Shown in pieces: positions 24,994 through 33,871 of a stretch of DNA of 64,000 nucleotides (positions are counted from its first letter, which is position 1; each line of letters opens with the position of its first letter). Source of the DNA: Bowmanella denitrificans. GTDB lineage: Bacteria; Pseudomonadota; Gammaproteobacteria; Enterobacterales; Alteromonadaceae. The position numbers and the translations under genes are program-made. The stretch is from NCBI RefSeq assembly GCF_039522935.1, contig NZ_BAAAEI010000023.1, positions 372,001-436,000 of the forward strand. The letters run 5' to 3'. Under the pieces are notes generated by a model. It saw nothing but the letters and a program-made list of their open reading frames with translations, was not told the DNA's origin and ran no database searches.

Positions 24994-25499
24994 TAACAAT
25001 CGGCCGTAGTCGGACTCTGCAAAAGTTACCACTATATATGCTTGGATAGAATTAAAAACGATCAACGGCGTAAGGTTCATTGATATGGTAATGGGGTAAC
25101 TGAGCCAAAACTGTGACCCTAAGCGGCCCAAGCCGCTTTGACCCCGCTAAAAAATTCCCGGTCGGTTCAGGGCGCTGCTAAAAGGTGGGCAATTTGCTGG
25201 GAGCAAATTGAGTGGAAGACGCGTCTGGAACGTCGTTTTCACGACCGCCTTTTAGTAGTGGCCTGGACTGACGTTGTTGGGAATCCAGCGGGCGCGCTTT
25301 CTTTGCGTCTCGTTTCTTTACCGCGCAGTAAAGAAATGGGACTGGCATGCCATGGAGGGCATGTCATAAAGGACATGGAAGTCATGCATTCAAGACCTAT
25401 GCGGGGGCAGCGTGTTAGAGGTAAATTTGCGATCGTCTGCAGCAACGTATAACAAATGACTGTGGTCTAGGGTCAACAAGTTAAGCTATTTTTCACACC
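24994..25499. other. Intergenic remnant between retron and flhB-like gene
   Basis: About 500 bp without a convincing gene. It contains the right 17-bp repeat (25049-25065), a hairpin AAGCGGC/GCCGCTT (25121-25138, loop CCAA), and an inverted repeat TTTCTTTAC/GTAAAGAAA (25313-25321/25328-25336, loop CGCGCA). Around 25280-25340 the GC-rich text resembles short repeated sequences seen at island edges in marine gammaproteobacteria, but no copy exists elsewhere in this window. GTTAAGC at 25481-25487 fits an integron simple core, with no good partner. The 104-codon frame through it lacks family features or a ribosome-binding site. Confidence 0.6.
25049..25065. repeat. Right 17-bp flanking repeat of the retron
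   Basis: Exact direct copy of 22849-22865, located 55 bp after the RT stop. Here it is a single unit followed by CGGCG, without the 9-bp tandem expansion of the left copy. Confidence 0.7.
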
Positions 25500-25817
25500 T
25501 CACACCCGATCATCCACCTTACCATGCATATTATTCCAACTCTCCGGGAACTTACCTTGCAGCACGTAAGAGAATGCAATCAGTTCGGCAATCACAATAT
25601 AGAGTTCACGGGGAATTTCCTGACCTAGATCCAGGGTATTGAGAAAGCCGGCCAGTTGCTCATCTTCATGCACTAATACGCCATTTTCCCGGGCCAGGGC
25701 AATAATTTCCTCTGCCAGTTCACCAAAGCCCTTGGCAATGATTTGTGGGGCTTGTTGCTTATTGTCGGCCTGGTATTTTATGCCGACGGCACTTTTGGGT
25801 TTATCCACCATTTTCAT
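25500..25817 (-). CDS. FlhB-like export-switch C-terminal domain protein (YlqH/FlhB2 type)
   Basis: 105 residues corresponding only to the cytoplasmic C-terminal domain of FlhB/YscU (VGIKYQADNKQQAPQIIAKGFGELAEEIIALARENGVLVHEDEQLAGFLNTLDLGQEIPRELYIVIAELIAF, quoted here only to indicate extent, residues 11-85). The autocleavage motif NPTH of true FlhB is absent. Such stand-alone proteins accompany fliK in many gammaproteobacteria and B. subtilis; role probably in export switching, not proven. The start overlaps the fliK stop by 1 bp (TAATG). Confidence 0.88.
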   Translation of the reverse strand: MKMVDKPKSAVGIKYQADNKQQAPQIIAKGFGELAEEIIALARENGVLVHEDEQLAGFLNTLDLGQEIPRELYIVIAELIAFSYVLQGKFPESWNNMHGKVDDRV

Positions 25818-27916
25818 TAAGCCTGGGTTTCAAATATATGGTAGGGACGCTGCTGCAGATGCGCCGGGATCTTACCCAGTTGGCATTGGCTGTGGTTCAC
25901 CTGCAGCCCCAAACCGGTAAGACGTTTTCTTAAATGCGGGATAAACTGAATAACCAGATCCCTCAGATTTGCATTGGCGGCATAGAAATCCAGTTCAAGC
26001 TCGGTTTGGTACAGCCGGGCTTTGGCCAGTAAGCCACCTAACTCGCCAATTTCCAGCTTCATGGTCAAATTCCACTGCCGGTCAGCCGACACAGCCTTCT
26101 TGTTTTTCTTATTGGGTGGCGGCTCGCGGCGAATCAGGAGTTCCAGTTCGCGGCGCGGTTCACCTTGCCCCAGAGGCAGATTGTAATAAAAACTGTCCTG
26201 GCCCTGAATCTGGCTTTCAGCATTGAGGCTCTTCGCGCCGCTGTGGTTTCCCAGCATGCGGCCCAGTTCTCTTAGCAATTGGTGTCTTTGTTCCAGCATG
26301 GACAAGTCGCTGAGGTTGCGCTGACTAACCGGCGCGCTGGCAGTCGGACGACCCCCTTCTAATAAGGAGGCCAGTCCTTCAGACAGCTTCTGAGCTTGCT
26401 CTGAAGACAGTTTGCTGTGCTGGCTGGCAAGGCGGGAAGCCAGTGTCACCTGCAGCAAGGTCACCAACGCGCCGACAAAGCCCTGGCTGGAATTGGGGGT
26501 GAGCAGCTGAGCGGGCGTCAGACTGAGCGCCGGCGTGCTAAGCAAGGCGCGCAGCGCGGCGGTATCTTGTTCATTGCCCTGTGGCAGGCTTTGTTTTAAC
26601 TGAGTGCTGAGTTGCTGCAATAGCTTGACCGTATCAGGTGCCACCGAGCGACTGTCAGCCAGGGCCGATTCTATATGAGTCAATAAGCGAGCCGGTGATT
26701 CCTGTTGGCTGTAAAGTTTACGGCTGAGCTCCTGTAATTGCTGGTATAACAGGCCTTGCTTATCTACCTGTGCGGCGGCTTGCTGGGTCGCGGTGGGAGT
26801 TAATACCGCTTTGTCCGGGACAAGGGGCTTATCCGTTGTGACTGTAACCTCACTTTGTGACTTGGTTGGATGACTTGGCGCTTGCCCTGCTATCGGCTTA
26901 CCCGCAATTGGCATACTGTCTTTGCTAATAGCCGGGCTGGCTTGTCCTTCGGTTGGCACAGAAATCTGCTGTTTGAGTACAGACTGCAACTGCTGTAGCG
27001 CCGGTTTATCCAGTATCAGACTGGCGCTGGGCGGAGTACTAAGTGATTGAAGTTGCGGCCGCTCACCGCTGGGTTGCTGCAATTGCACAAACTGCGCTGT
27101 GGTGGTTAGTTTGGCAAGCCACTGTACAAGTGGCCTGGCAACCGGCACAGGTAGTTGTTCGGCCCACTGCTTTAACTGATGGATGTCGATGCGAAGACCT
27201 TGCCCGAACAGATCAACACGGCTTAACAGTTCGGGTTTTTGTGCGGGTAATACCCATTCACTGCCAGCAACCGGCCCCCTGGATGCCATGCTTTGCACTG
27301 ATGGTTGTAGCGGGGCGGCAGCTGCAGGTGACGGGTTGATTGGCTTGCCGCTGTTTGGGGCTTCATATAGGGTTAACTGCCACTGGCCAGTTTGCCGCTG
27401 ATAGTGCAGCTCAACCAACTGCCCTGGTGCCAGCTTGGGGGCATCCATCGGCATTTGCAGTTTGACTGGCTTGCCTTGTATATCCAGCGTTAGTTGCTGT
27501 GGCTGCTGGCTGATTACCTGTGCCGACACTTTAAAGACTTCCGGCAGTTGGCCCTCACCTTTACCCACCAGTGGCAGCAAGGCCTGTAATAGTTGGTTGT
27601 TCAGTATCAGGGTTTGGATTTGTGTGGGTTGCGCCTGACTTTGGTTTACCTGCGGGTAGAAAAGTAAGGTTGTGTTGTCTTTGCCACTTGTCAGCAACTG
27701 GTAAAGCCCACCATCCAATAGTTTACCCTTGAGATCACTGGCATTTATCTGCACCTGCCGGTTACCCAGGTTCAGTAACAGTTGATTGCCGGGCAGTATT
27801 TTTACCTCGGCCTGACTAAGCTGTTGTAGCATGGCTTCAGGCAAGGCGGCGCTTTGCTGCAACTGGCGCAAGGCACTCAGCAGGGATTGCTGGGATGTAG
27901 GTAACAGATCTGACAT
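25817..27916 (-). CDS. fliK: Flagellar hook-length control protein FliK
   Basis: 699 residues. A long Gln/Pro/Ser-rich low-complexity N-terminal and middle part (about 1-520) precedes the FliK C-terminal domain (about 570-690; FYYNLPLGQGEPRRELELLI, WNLTMKLEIGELGGLLAKARLY, LGLQVNHSQCQLG). FliK acts as a secreted molecular ruler that switches export from hook to filament subunits. It is cotranscribed with the flhB-like gene and convergent with the flagellar/chemotaxis operon. A separate canonical fliK may exist elsewhere, as two FliK-like proteins are known in some Alteromonadales. Confidence 0.85.
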   Translation of the reverse strand: MSDLLPTSQQSLLSALRQLQQSAALPEAMLQQLSQAEVKILPGNQLLLNLGNRQVQINASDLKGKLLDGGLYQLLTSGKDNTTLLFYPQVNQSQAQPTQIQTLILNNQLLQALLPLVGKGEGQLPEVFKVSAQVISQQPQQLTLDIQGKPVKLQMPMDAPKLAPGQLVELHYQRQTGQWQLTLYEAPNSGKPINPSPAAAAPLQPSVQSMASRGPVAGSEWVLPAQKPELLSRVDLFGQGLRIDIHQLKQWAEQLPVPVARPLVQWLAKLTTTAQFVQLQQPSGERPQLQSLSTPPSASLILDKPALQQLQSVLKQQISVPTEGQASPAISKDSMPIAGKPIAGQAPSHPTKSQSEVTVTTDKPLVPDKAVLTPTATQQAAAQVDKQGLLYQQLQELSRKLYSQQESPARLLTHIESALADSRSVAPDTVKLLQQLSTQLKQSLPQGNEQDTAALRALLSTPALSLTPAQLLTPNSSQGFVGALVTLLQVTLASRLASQHSKLSSEQAQKLSEGLASLLEGGRPTASAPVSQRNLSDLSMLEQRHQLLRELGRMLGNHSGAKSLNAESQIQGQDSFYYNLPLGQGEPRRELELLIRREPPPNKKNKKAVSADRQWNLTMKLEIGELGGLLAKARLYQTELELDFYAANANLRDLVIQFIPHLRKRLTGLGLQVNHSQCQLGKIPAHLQQRPYHIFETQA

Positions 27917-28102
27917 AAGGCCTTATCGACTGCCTGTTGCACAAGCTGAATGCACTGGGTGCAGAATAAAGGCATTTTTGATGATCTCGATCAGTATATC
28001 AAGTGGGTACAAATCATCCCCAACTGCTGTTGGCTGTGCTATCATCCGCCGGTTTTTGGCTGTGCATTCTGTTTTGAATTGCCGATAAACAAAAGGCTGA
28101 GT

Positions 28103-28726
28103 TTGTCCTTACTATCCGTTAACAATTTGTCCTGCATTAAGCGTGATCGCATCTTGTTTGATGAGCTGGGATTTGTGTTGCAGCCAGGGGAGCTTTTGCA
28201 TGTTCAGGGCCCCAATGGTGCCGGTAAAACCAGCCTGTTGCGATTATTGGTCGGTTTGTCTCAACCGCAAAGCGGAGAGATTTGCTGGCAAGGTGAGGAT
28301 ATCCGCCAAATACAGTCGCAGTATCAACGTCAGCTTTGCTATTTTGGCCATAAACTTGGGGTGAATCTGGCCCTTAGTGCATTGGATAATTTGCATTTCT
28401 GGTGTCAGATGCAGGAGATTAAGGCGGACGCTGATCTCTATCCATTACTGGAAACACTCGGATTAGTGGGACTGGAAGAACTGCCTGCCGGGCAACTTTC
28501 CGCCGGGCAACAACGTCGAATTGCCCTGGCGCGTTTCTGGCTGAAATCCTGCCCCTTATGGGTATTGGATGAACCTTTTACCGCACTGGATCGCCAGGCC
28601 GTGCAAATGCTCAAATCTCGTATGCAGGCCCATTTGCAAGGGCAGGGCATTATCGTGATGACCTCTCATCAAAGTTTGGATTTCCCCACGCCTGTTCGTG
28701 AGCTGCATCTGGAGTATCGCCTGTGA
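28103..28726 (+). CDS. ccmA: Cytochrome c maturation ABC transporter ATPase CcmA
   Basis: 207 residues from TTG at 28103 with AAGG 6 nt upstream; this matches the usual CcmA length, while an ATG at 27950 would add an unrelated Cys-rich extension. Walker A GPNGAGKTSLL, signature LSAGQQRRIALARFW and Walker B LWVLDEP are present. CcmAB with CcmC and CcmD moves and releases heme-loaded CcmE. First gene of a tightly packed ccmABCDEFGHI operon. Confidence 0.93.
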   Translation: MSLLSVNNLSCIKRDRILFDELGFVLQPGELLHVQGPNGAGKTSLLRLLVGLSQPQSGEICWQGEDIRQIQSQYQRQLCYFGHKLGVNLALSALDNLHFWCQMQEIKADADLYPLLETLGLVGLEELPAGQLSAGQQRRIALARFWLKSCPLWVLDEPFTALDRQAVQMLKSRMQAHLQGQGIIVMTSHQSLDFPTPVRELHLEYRL

Positions 28727-29391
28727 TATACCCTTTGGCAGGACTGCTGCGCCGTGAATTAGCGCTGGCCTACCGCCAGAAAGCGGAGTTAATGCAGCCG
28801 CTGATTTTCTTTGTACTGGTTATCAGTTTGTTTCCGCTTGGGGTGGGTCCTGGTCCGCAGATGCTACAGAAAATAGGCCCAGGGGTGATTTGGGTGGCCG
28901 TACTGTTATCATCGTTGCTCGGTATGGAGCGATTGTTCCGTGACGATTTTAGTGACGGCTGGCTGGAACAGATGATGCTCAGTGGGCTGCCGTTGCCTTT
29001 GGTGGTGCTGGTTAAAGTGATCGCACACTGGCTGACCTGCGTACTGCCACTACTGTTGGTGTCCCCTCTGCTGGCGTTGTTTTTAAATTTGAGTCCGGCC
29101 ATGTATCAGGCACTGGTGCTCGGGCTGCTACTGGGCACGCCGCTACTCAGCCTGGTCGGGGCCACAGGCGTGGCGCTGACATTGGGTTTGCAACGGGGTG
29201 GGGTGCTGTTGTCTTTACTGTTATTACCGCTATTCGTCCCATTATTGATTTTTGCCACCTCGGCGGTGGATGCGGCAGCTATGCAACTTCCCTATAATGG
29301 CCAGTTAGCCATCATAGGCGCCTTATTACTTTTGGCATTGGCGCTGAGCCCGCTGGCAACGGCCCATGCTTTGAAGATCAGTCAGAATTAA
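28723..29391 (+). CDS. ccmB: Heme exporter subunit CcmB
   Basis: 222 residues, GTG start with GGAG 8 nt upstream, overlapping ccmA by 4 bp. Six hydrophobic segments; LLRRELALAYRQKAELMQPLIFFVLVISLFPLGVGP and FRDDFSDGWLEQMMLSGLPL are typical CcmB. It forms the membrane part of the CcmAB ABC transporter. Confidence 0.95.
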   Translation: MIYPLAGLLRRELALAYRQKAELMQPLIFFVLVISLFPLGVGPGPQMLQKIGPGVIWVAVLLSSLLGMERLFRDDFSDGWLEQMMLSGLPLPLVVLVKVIAHWLTCVLPLLLVSPLLALFLNLSPAMYQALVLGLLLGTPLLSLVGATGVALTLGLQRGGVLLSLLLLPLFVPLLIFATSAVDAAAMQLPYNGQLAIIGALLLLALALSPLATAHALKISQN

Positions 29392-29412
29392 AATTATCAG
29401 GTGCAACTGACT

Positions 29413-30171
29413 ATGTGGAAATGGTTACATCCTTATGCAAAGACCGAACGAGCCTATGCCTTGTGTGGCAGCTTGTTACCCTGGTGCTGGGGTGGGGCAC
29501 TGCTGTGTCTTGCCGTCGGGCTGGCATGGGGGCTGGCATTCGCTCCGGCTGATTACCAGCAGGGAGATTCGTTCAGAATCATCTATTTACACGTACCCAG
29601 CGCGATATTGTCTATGGGCGCCTACAGCGGTATGGCCATTGCTGCATTTATTGGCTTGGTTTGGCAAATCCGCAGTGCCGACATGGCCGTGTCAGCTATT
29701 GCCCCGGTAGGTGCGGTAGTCACTTTTGTGGCACTGTTTACCGGTGCGGCCTGGGGCAAACCTATGTGGGGTACCTGGTGGGTATGGGACGCCAGACTCA
29801 CGTCTGAACTCATTCTGCTGTTTCTGTACCTCGGTGTTATCGCACTTTATCAGTCGTTTGAAGACAAGCAGCAAGGTGCCAAAGCGGCCGGTATTCTGGC
29901 TTTGGTTGGGGTGGTTAATCTGCCTATTATCCACTACTCGGTAGAATGGTGGAATACTCTGCATCAGGGCGCCACCATTACCAAGTTTGGCAAACCTTCC
30001 ATCGCCCCTGACATGCTCTGGCCGCTGCTGATTAGTATTGCCGGACTGGGGCTGCTGGTTGCGGCACTGAGTTTATACCGCCTGCAAAGCGAAATGATTC
30101 GCCGTGAAATGCATCGCCCCTGGGTACAGGCCATGTTTAAAGCGCAAGAGGGTAATCATCATGCATTTTGA
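29413..30171 (+). CDS. ccmC: Heme transporter CcmC
   Basis: 252 residues from ATG 29413, with AGGTG 8 nt upstream; an in-frame GTG at 29401 has no such site. Six membrane segments, the heme-handling tryptophan-rich motif WGKPMWGTWWVWDARLTSEL, and the conserved histidines in YLHVPSAI and IIHYSVEWWNTLHQG. It loads heme onto CcmE in the periplasm. Confidence 0.95.
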   Translation: MWKWLHPYAKTERAYALCGSLLPWCWGGALLCLAVGLAWGLAFAPADYQQGDSFRIIYLHVPSAILSMGAYSGMAIAAFIGLVWQIRSADMAVSAIAPVGAVVTFVALFTGAAWGKPMWGTWWVWDARLTSELILLFLYLGVIALYQSFEDKQQGAKAAGILALVGVVNLPIIHYSVEWWNTLHQGATITKFGKPSIAPDMLWPLLISIAGLGLLVAALSLYRLQSEMIRREMHRPWVQAMFKAQEGNHHAF

Positions 30172-30391
30172 AAGCTGGTCAGCCTTTTGGGCCATGGGTG
30201 GATACGCATTTTATGTGTGGCTGGCGTTTGGTGTCAGCGGCCTGGCGCTGGCACTGCTGGTGGCACAGAGTTTCTATGCGCGGCGAAGCCTTCGCCGCTA
30301 TTGGCAGGCCGAACAGGCAAGGCAACAACGCATCGCCGCAAGCCGTTCCCGCCAGCAACAGAATTCTAAACTTGCTGATGAGGTGGATTGA
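30161..30391 (+). CDS. ccmD: Heme exporter protein CcmD
   Basis: 76 residues starting at ATG 30161 (MHFESWSAFWAMGGYAFYVW), overlapping the end of ccmC by 11 bp. One transmembrane helix (VWLAFGVSGLALALLVAQSF) followed by a basic tail, as in CcmD, which stabilises the CcmABC-CcmE complex. An earlier in-frame ATG at 30104 lies well inside ccmC and would extend the protein unnecessarily. Confidence 0.9.
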   Translation: MHFESWSAFWAMGGYAFYVWLAFGVSGLALALLVAQSFYARRSLRRYWQAEQARQQRIAASRSRQQQNSKLADEVD

Positions 30392-30867
30392 TGAATCCAA
30401 GACGTAAACAACGCCTGATGGCATTCAGTGCCATTATTCTGGTGATAGGTGGGGCGATAGGGCTGATGCTCTATGCTCTGGGACAGAATATCGACTTATT
30501 CTATACCCCCAGCGAACTGGTGGAAGGTAAGAACGGCGTTAAACCCCAGGTGGGGCAACGTTTGCGTATTGGCGGCATGGTCGTGCCGGGGTCAGTGCAG
30601 CGTGACGATGACAGTCTGGCCGTGAGTTTTGATCTGGTGGATACCGGTCCGGTCGTCCGGGTCAGCTATCAGGGTATTCTGCCGGATCTGTTCCGTGAAG
30701 GACAGGGCATTGTTGCCACAGGTGTGCTTACCGCACTGAATCACATCGAGGCGGAAGAAGTCCTGGCTAAACACGACGAAGAATATATGCCACCGGAACT
30801 GGCAGAAGCCATGAAGGGCATCAAGCATGTGAAGCCTTCTGAAGCCAATTACGGCAATAAGGGGTAA
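30391..30867 (+). CDS. ccmE: Periplasmic heme chaperone CcmE
   Basis: 158 residues from ATG 30391 (overlapping the ccmD stop by 1 bp; AGGTGG upstream). N-terminal membrane anchor, beta-barrel with FYTPSEL and RIGGMVVPGSV, and the covalent heme-binding His128 in the HDEEY motif (Tyr132). Carries heme from CcmC to CcmF/H. Confidence 0.95.
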   Translation: MNPRRKQRLMAFSAIILVIGGAIGLMLYALGQNIDLFYTPSELVEGKNGVKPQVGQRLRIGGMVVPGSVQRDDDSLAVSFDLVDTGPVVRVSYQGILPDLFREGQGIVATGVLTALNHIEAEEVLAKHDEEYMPPELAEAMKGIKHVKPSEANYGNKG

Positions 30868-30870
30868 CCG

Positions 30871-32850
30871 ATGCTTGCTGAACTGGGACATTTTTCCCTG
30901 GTATTGGCCCTGTTGATGGCCATTCTGCTGGCCATTTATCCTATGTGGGGCGCGCAGCGTGGCCAGCCAGTGCTGATGCAGACCGCCAAACCCCTGACCG
31001 TGGGATTGTTTCTTTTTACCCTGTTCGCCTATGTGTGCCTGACTCAAAGTTTTATCGACAACGACTTTTCCATTGCCTATGTGGCACATAATTCCAATAC
31101 CCTGTTGCCCTGGTATTACCGGATGACTGCAGTGTGGGGAGGACATGAAGGGTCGTTCCTGTTGTGGGTGTTGATTTTTGCGCTCTGGGCCGTGGCCGTG
31201 GCCGTTTTCAGCCGTGGTATTCCACTGGATATTCTGGCCAGGGTGTTGGCCATTCTGGGCATGGTTGGGGTGGGGTTCTATCTCTACATTCTGCTGGCAT
31301 CCAATCCTTTTGAACGCTTGCTGCCTTTTTATCCTGTGGATGGGCGGGATCTAAATCCGCTGCTGCAGGATTTTGGCATGATCATCCATCCGCCCCTTTT
31401 GTATATGGGGTATGTGGGTTTTTCCGTGGTTTTTGCCTTTGCTATAGCGGCGCTGGTGGCCGGTAAATTGGACGCGACCTGGGCTCGCTGGTCGCGCCCC
31501 TGGACCCTGGCAGCCTGGGTGTTTCTAACCTTGGGTATTGCACTTGGCAGCTGGTGGGCCTACAAAGAGCTGGGCTGGGGCGGCTGGTGGTTCTGGGACC
31601 CGGTGGAAAATGCCTCGTTTATGCCCTGGTTGGTTGGCACTGCCTTACTACATTCTCTGGCGGTAACCGAGAAGCGCAAGGTGTTTAAATCCTGGACGGT
31701 TCTGCTGGCTATCGCGGCGTTTTCACTCAGTTTGTTAGGCACATTCCTGGTGCGCTCGGGTATTTTGGTGTCCGTGCATTCGTTTGCCTCAGACCCTACC
31801 CGTGGCCTATTTATTCTCGGCCTGCTGGTGTTGGTTATTGGCGGTTCGTTACTGCTGTATGCGCTGCGTGCACCGCAACTGCGTAGCGCCGGGCGCTATG
31901 AACTGCTATCCCGTGAAACCATGCTGATTGGTAATAATATCCTGCTGTGTAGTGCAACCCTGGTGGTGCTGATGGGCACCTTACTGCCCTTGGTACATAA
32001 GGAACTGGGGCTTGGGTCTATCAGTATTGGCGCGCCATTTTTTGATCAGATGTTTGTCTACCTGATTGTGCCCTTTGTGCTGCTATTGGTGATGGGGCCG
32101 CTGAGTCGCTGGAAAAACCAATCACTGGCTGCCCTGCGTAATCAACTGCTGGCCGGTCTGGGCTTAAGCCTTCTGGCAGTGTTGCTGCTCAATCTGGGCC
32201 GGGATGGTCTGTCTTACATGGCCGTACTGGGCATGGGGCTTTCAGTCTGGATAGCTATTGCCACGGTGCAGGAGGTTCGCCAGCGCCTGAGTGCGGTCAA
32301 TCATGGCTTGGCCGGGCTGAAGGCCCTGACCCCGAGCCACTGGGGAATGGTGCTGGGACATCTGGGATTTGCTGCCACTATTATGGGCATTGCCATGGTC
32401 ACCAGTTACAGCGTGGAACGCGATGTGCGTATAAGCCCGGGTGAACAGATTGAATTGCAGGGTTATGAATTTCGTTTCCTCGGTGTGGAAGCCCTGACAG
32501 GGCCGAACTATACCGGCCACGTGGCCAAGCTTGATGTGTTTGTGGATGGAAAAAAAGTCAGTCATTTACAAGCACAAAAACGTTTTTACACCGTACAACG
32601 CAATGTGATGACCGAAGCGGCGGTAGATCCCGGTTTTACCCGCGATTTGTATGTGGCGCTTGGCGAGCAGCTCAGCAATGGCGATTGGGCCTTGCGGGTC
32701 TATGTAAAACCCTATATCCGCTGGATCTGGGGAGGCGCAGCCATTATGGCCCTTGGCGGGCTGCTGTCGATGAGCGATAAACGCTATCGCATGGCCAGGT
32801 TGGTCAAAGCATCCGAGCCTGTATCAAAGCTGGCAGGAGAGTCGGTATGA
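30871..32850 (+). CDS. ccmF: Cytochrome c heme lyase subunit CcmF
   Basis: 659 residues, about 15 membrane segments. WGGHEGSFLLW, the WWD motif region GWGGWWFWDPVENASFMPWL and the conserved histidines (IIHPPLLYMGYVG, LVHKELGLGS) define CcmF, the core of the heme ligation complex attaching heme to CXXCH motifs of apocytochromes. Overlaps ccmG by 4 bp. Confidence 0.96.
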   Translation: MLAELGHFSLVLALLMAILLAIYPMWGAQRGQPVLMQTAKPLTVGLFLFTLFAYVCLTQSFIDNDFSIAYVAHNSNTLLPWYYRMTAVWGGHEGSFLLWVLIFALWAVAVAVFSRGIPLDILARVLAILGMVGVGFYLYILLASNPFERLLPFYPVDGRDLNPLLQDFGMIIHPPLLYMGYVGFSVVFAFAIAALVAGKLDATWARWSRPWTLAAWVFLTLGIALGSWWAYKELGWGGWWFWDPVENASFMPWLVGTALLHSLAVTEKRKVFKSWTVLLAIAAFSLSLLGTFLVRSGILVSVHSFASDPTRGLFILGLLVLVIGGSLLLYALRAPQLRSAGRYELLSRETMLIGNNILLCSATLVVLMGTLLPLVHKELGLGSISIGAPFFDQMFVYLIVPFVLLLVMGPLSRWKNQSLAALRNQLLAGLGLSLLAVLLLNLGRDGLSYMAVLGMGLSVWIAIATVQEVRQRLSAVNHGLAGLKALTPSHWGMVLGHLGFAATIMGIAMVTSYSVERDVRISPGEQIELQGYEFRFLGVEALTGPNYTGHVAKLDVFVDGKKVSHLQAQKRFYTVQRNVMTEAAVDPGFTRDLYVALGEQLSNGDWALRVYVKPYIRWIWGGAAIMALGGLLSMSDKRYRMARLVKASEPVSKLAGESV

Positions 32851-33416
32851 AACGCATCGGTTTGTTTTTACTGCCGCTAGGCTTGTTCCTGTTGATTACG
32901 CTGTTTTTGTTGCAGGGGTTGTTTTCCAATCCCCGTGATATCGAGTCCAGTCTGCTGGATAAACCTGTGCCAAGCTTTAGCCTGCCAGATGTGATGGACG
33001 CTTCGGTACAGTATGGGCCCGAAGTGTTTCAAGACCAGGTAACCTTATTAAATGTATGGGGAACCTGGTGTGTAACCTGTGCGGTGGAATTGCCGTTTCT
33101 GACTCAGCTACGGGAGCAGGGAGTGCGTATTGTCGGCCTGTATTATGAGCAGGAACTGGACCCGGATTTTGGCGGTAAAACCATTCAGCAGATCCGTGCC
33201 GATATAGATAAAACCGTATCGCAACTGGGGAATCCTTACGTTTTCAATATTTTTGATCACAGCCGTGATACCTCAATGGACTTTGGTGTCACCGGTGCCC
33301 CTGAAACCTTCCTGATTGATCAACAAGGCCGGGTCAGGTTGCATCATGTAGGCGACCTGAACGAGCGGGTCTGGCAAAACAAATTTCTGCCGCTTTATCA
33401 GGAGTTGTCGCAATGA
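32847..33416 (+). CDS. ccmG: Thiol:disulfide interchange protein CcmG (DsbE)
   Basis: 189 residues. N-terminal membrane anchor (8-25) and thioredoxin-like periplasmic domain with the active site WGTWCVTC (Cys75, Cys78) and the family GTP-loop equivalent GVTGAPETFLID. Keeps apocytochrome CXXCH cysteines reduced. The centre of the active site is CVTC rather than the more common CPTC, so redox properties may differ slightly. Confidence 0.94.
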   Translation: MKRIGLFLLPLGLFLLITLFLLQGLFSNPRDIESSLLDKPVPSFSLPDVMDASVQYGPEVFQDQVTLLNVWGTWCVTCAVELPFLTQLREQGVRIVGLYYEQELDPDFGGKTIQQIRADIDKTVSQLGNPYVFNIFDHSRDTSMDFGVTGAPETFLIDQQGRVRLHHVGDLNERVWQNKFLPLYQELSQ

Positions 33417-33871
33417 AAAGGCTGTTAGTGGCCCTTTGTGCCTTGCTGAGTGTGTCGGTGTTTTCGGCAGAGGAAGTTTATGAGTTTGCCAGTGACAAAC
33501 AACGTCAGCAGTTCAAACAATTAACCGAAGAGCTGCGCTGCCCCAAGTGCCAGAATCAGAACATAGCTGACTCTGATGCCTTGGTGGCTCAGGATCTTAA
33601 GCGAAAGGTCTACCAGCTTTTGCAACAAGGCAAGAGCCATGACGAAATTGTGGCCTATATGAAAGACAGATACGGCGATTTCGTTTATTACCAACCACCG
33701 CTGAATCCGGCGACCGCCTTGTTGTGGCTGGGGCCGCTGTTGTTTGTGGGTGGGGCAGTGTTGCTGGTGGTGATACGTCGCCGTGGTCGTGCCACACAGC
33801 TGGATCAGGAGCTGCTGGCTGAAGCCGAAAAAATGCTGGAAAGTCGCCAGGCACAGGAGAATAAGCAGTGA
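33413..33871 (+). CDS. ccmH: Cytochrome c maturation protein CcmH (thioredox subunit)
   Basis: 152 residues: signal peptide (1-18), periplasmic three-helix domain with the redox motif RCPKCQNQNIADS (Cys43, Cys46), and one C-terminal membrane helix (TALLWLGPLLFVGGAVLLVVIRR). It passes reductant from CcmG to the apocytochrome. Overlaps ccmG by 4 bp and ccmI by 4 bp. Confidence 0.95.
   Translation: MKRLLVALCALLSVSVFSAEEVYEFASDKQRQQFKQLTEELRCPKCQNQNIADSDALVAQDLKRKVYQLLQQGKSHDEIVAYMKDRYGDFVYYQPPLNPATALLWLGPLLFVGGAVLLVVIRRRGRATQLDQELLAEAEKMLESRQAQENKQ

Noticed and set aside
24985..25035. Second attC site after the RT gene (TAACAATCGG...GTTACC)
   Set aside because: TAAC and GTTA ends are present but the inner arms do not pair and the cores do not fit RYYYAAC/GTTRRRY.
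25138..25452. 104-codon plus-strand frame after the retron
   Set aside because: No ribosome-binding site, odd composition, crosses two hairpins, and no recognisable domain.
25454..25487. attC-like pair GTATAAC...GTTAAGC
   Set aside because: Too short and only 4-bp inner arms; the left core does not fit. Only the simple core is mentioned.
27950..28102. ATG-started N-terminal extension of CcmA
   Set aside because: Cys-rich extension is unlike CcmA; the TTG at 28103 has a ribosome-binding site and gives normal length.
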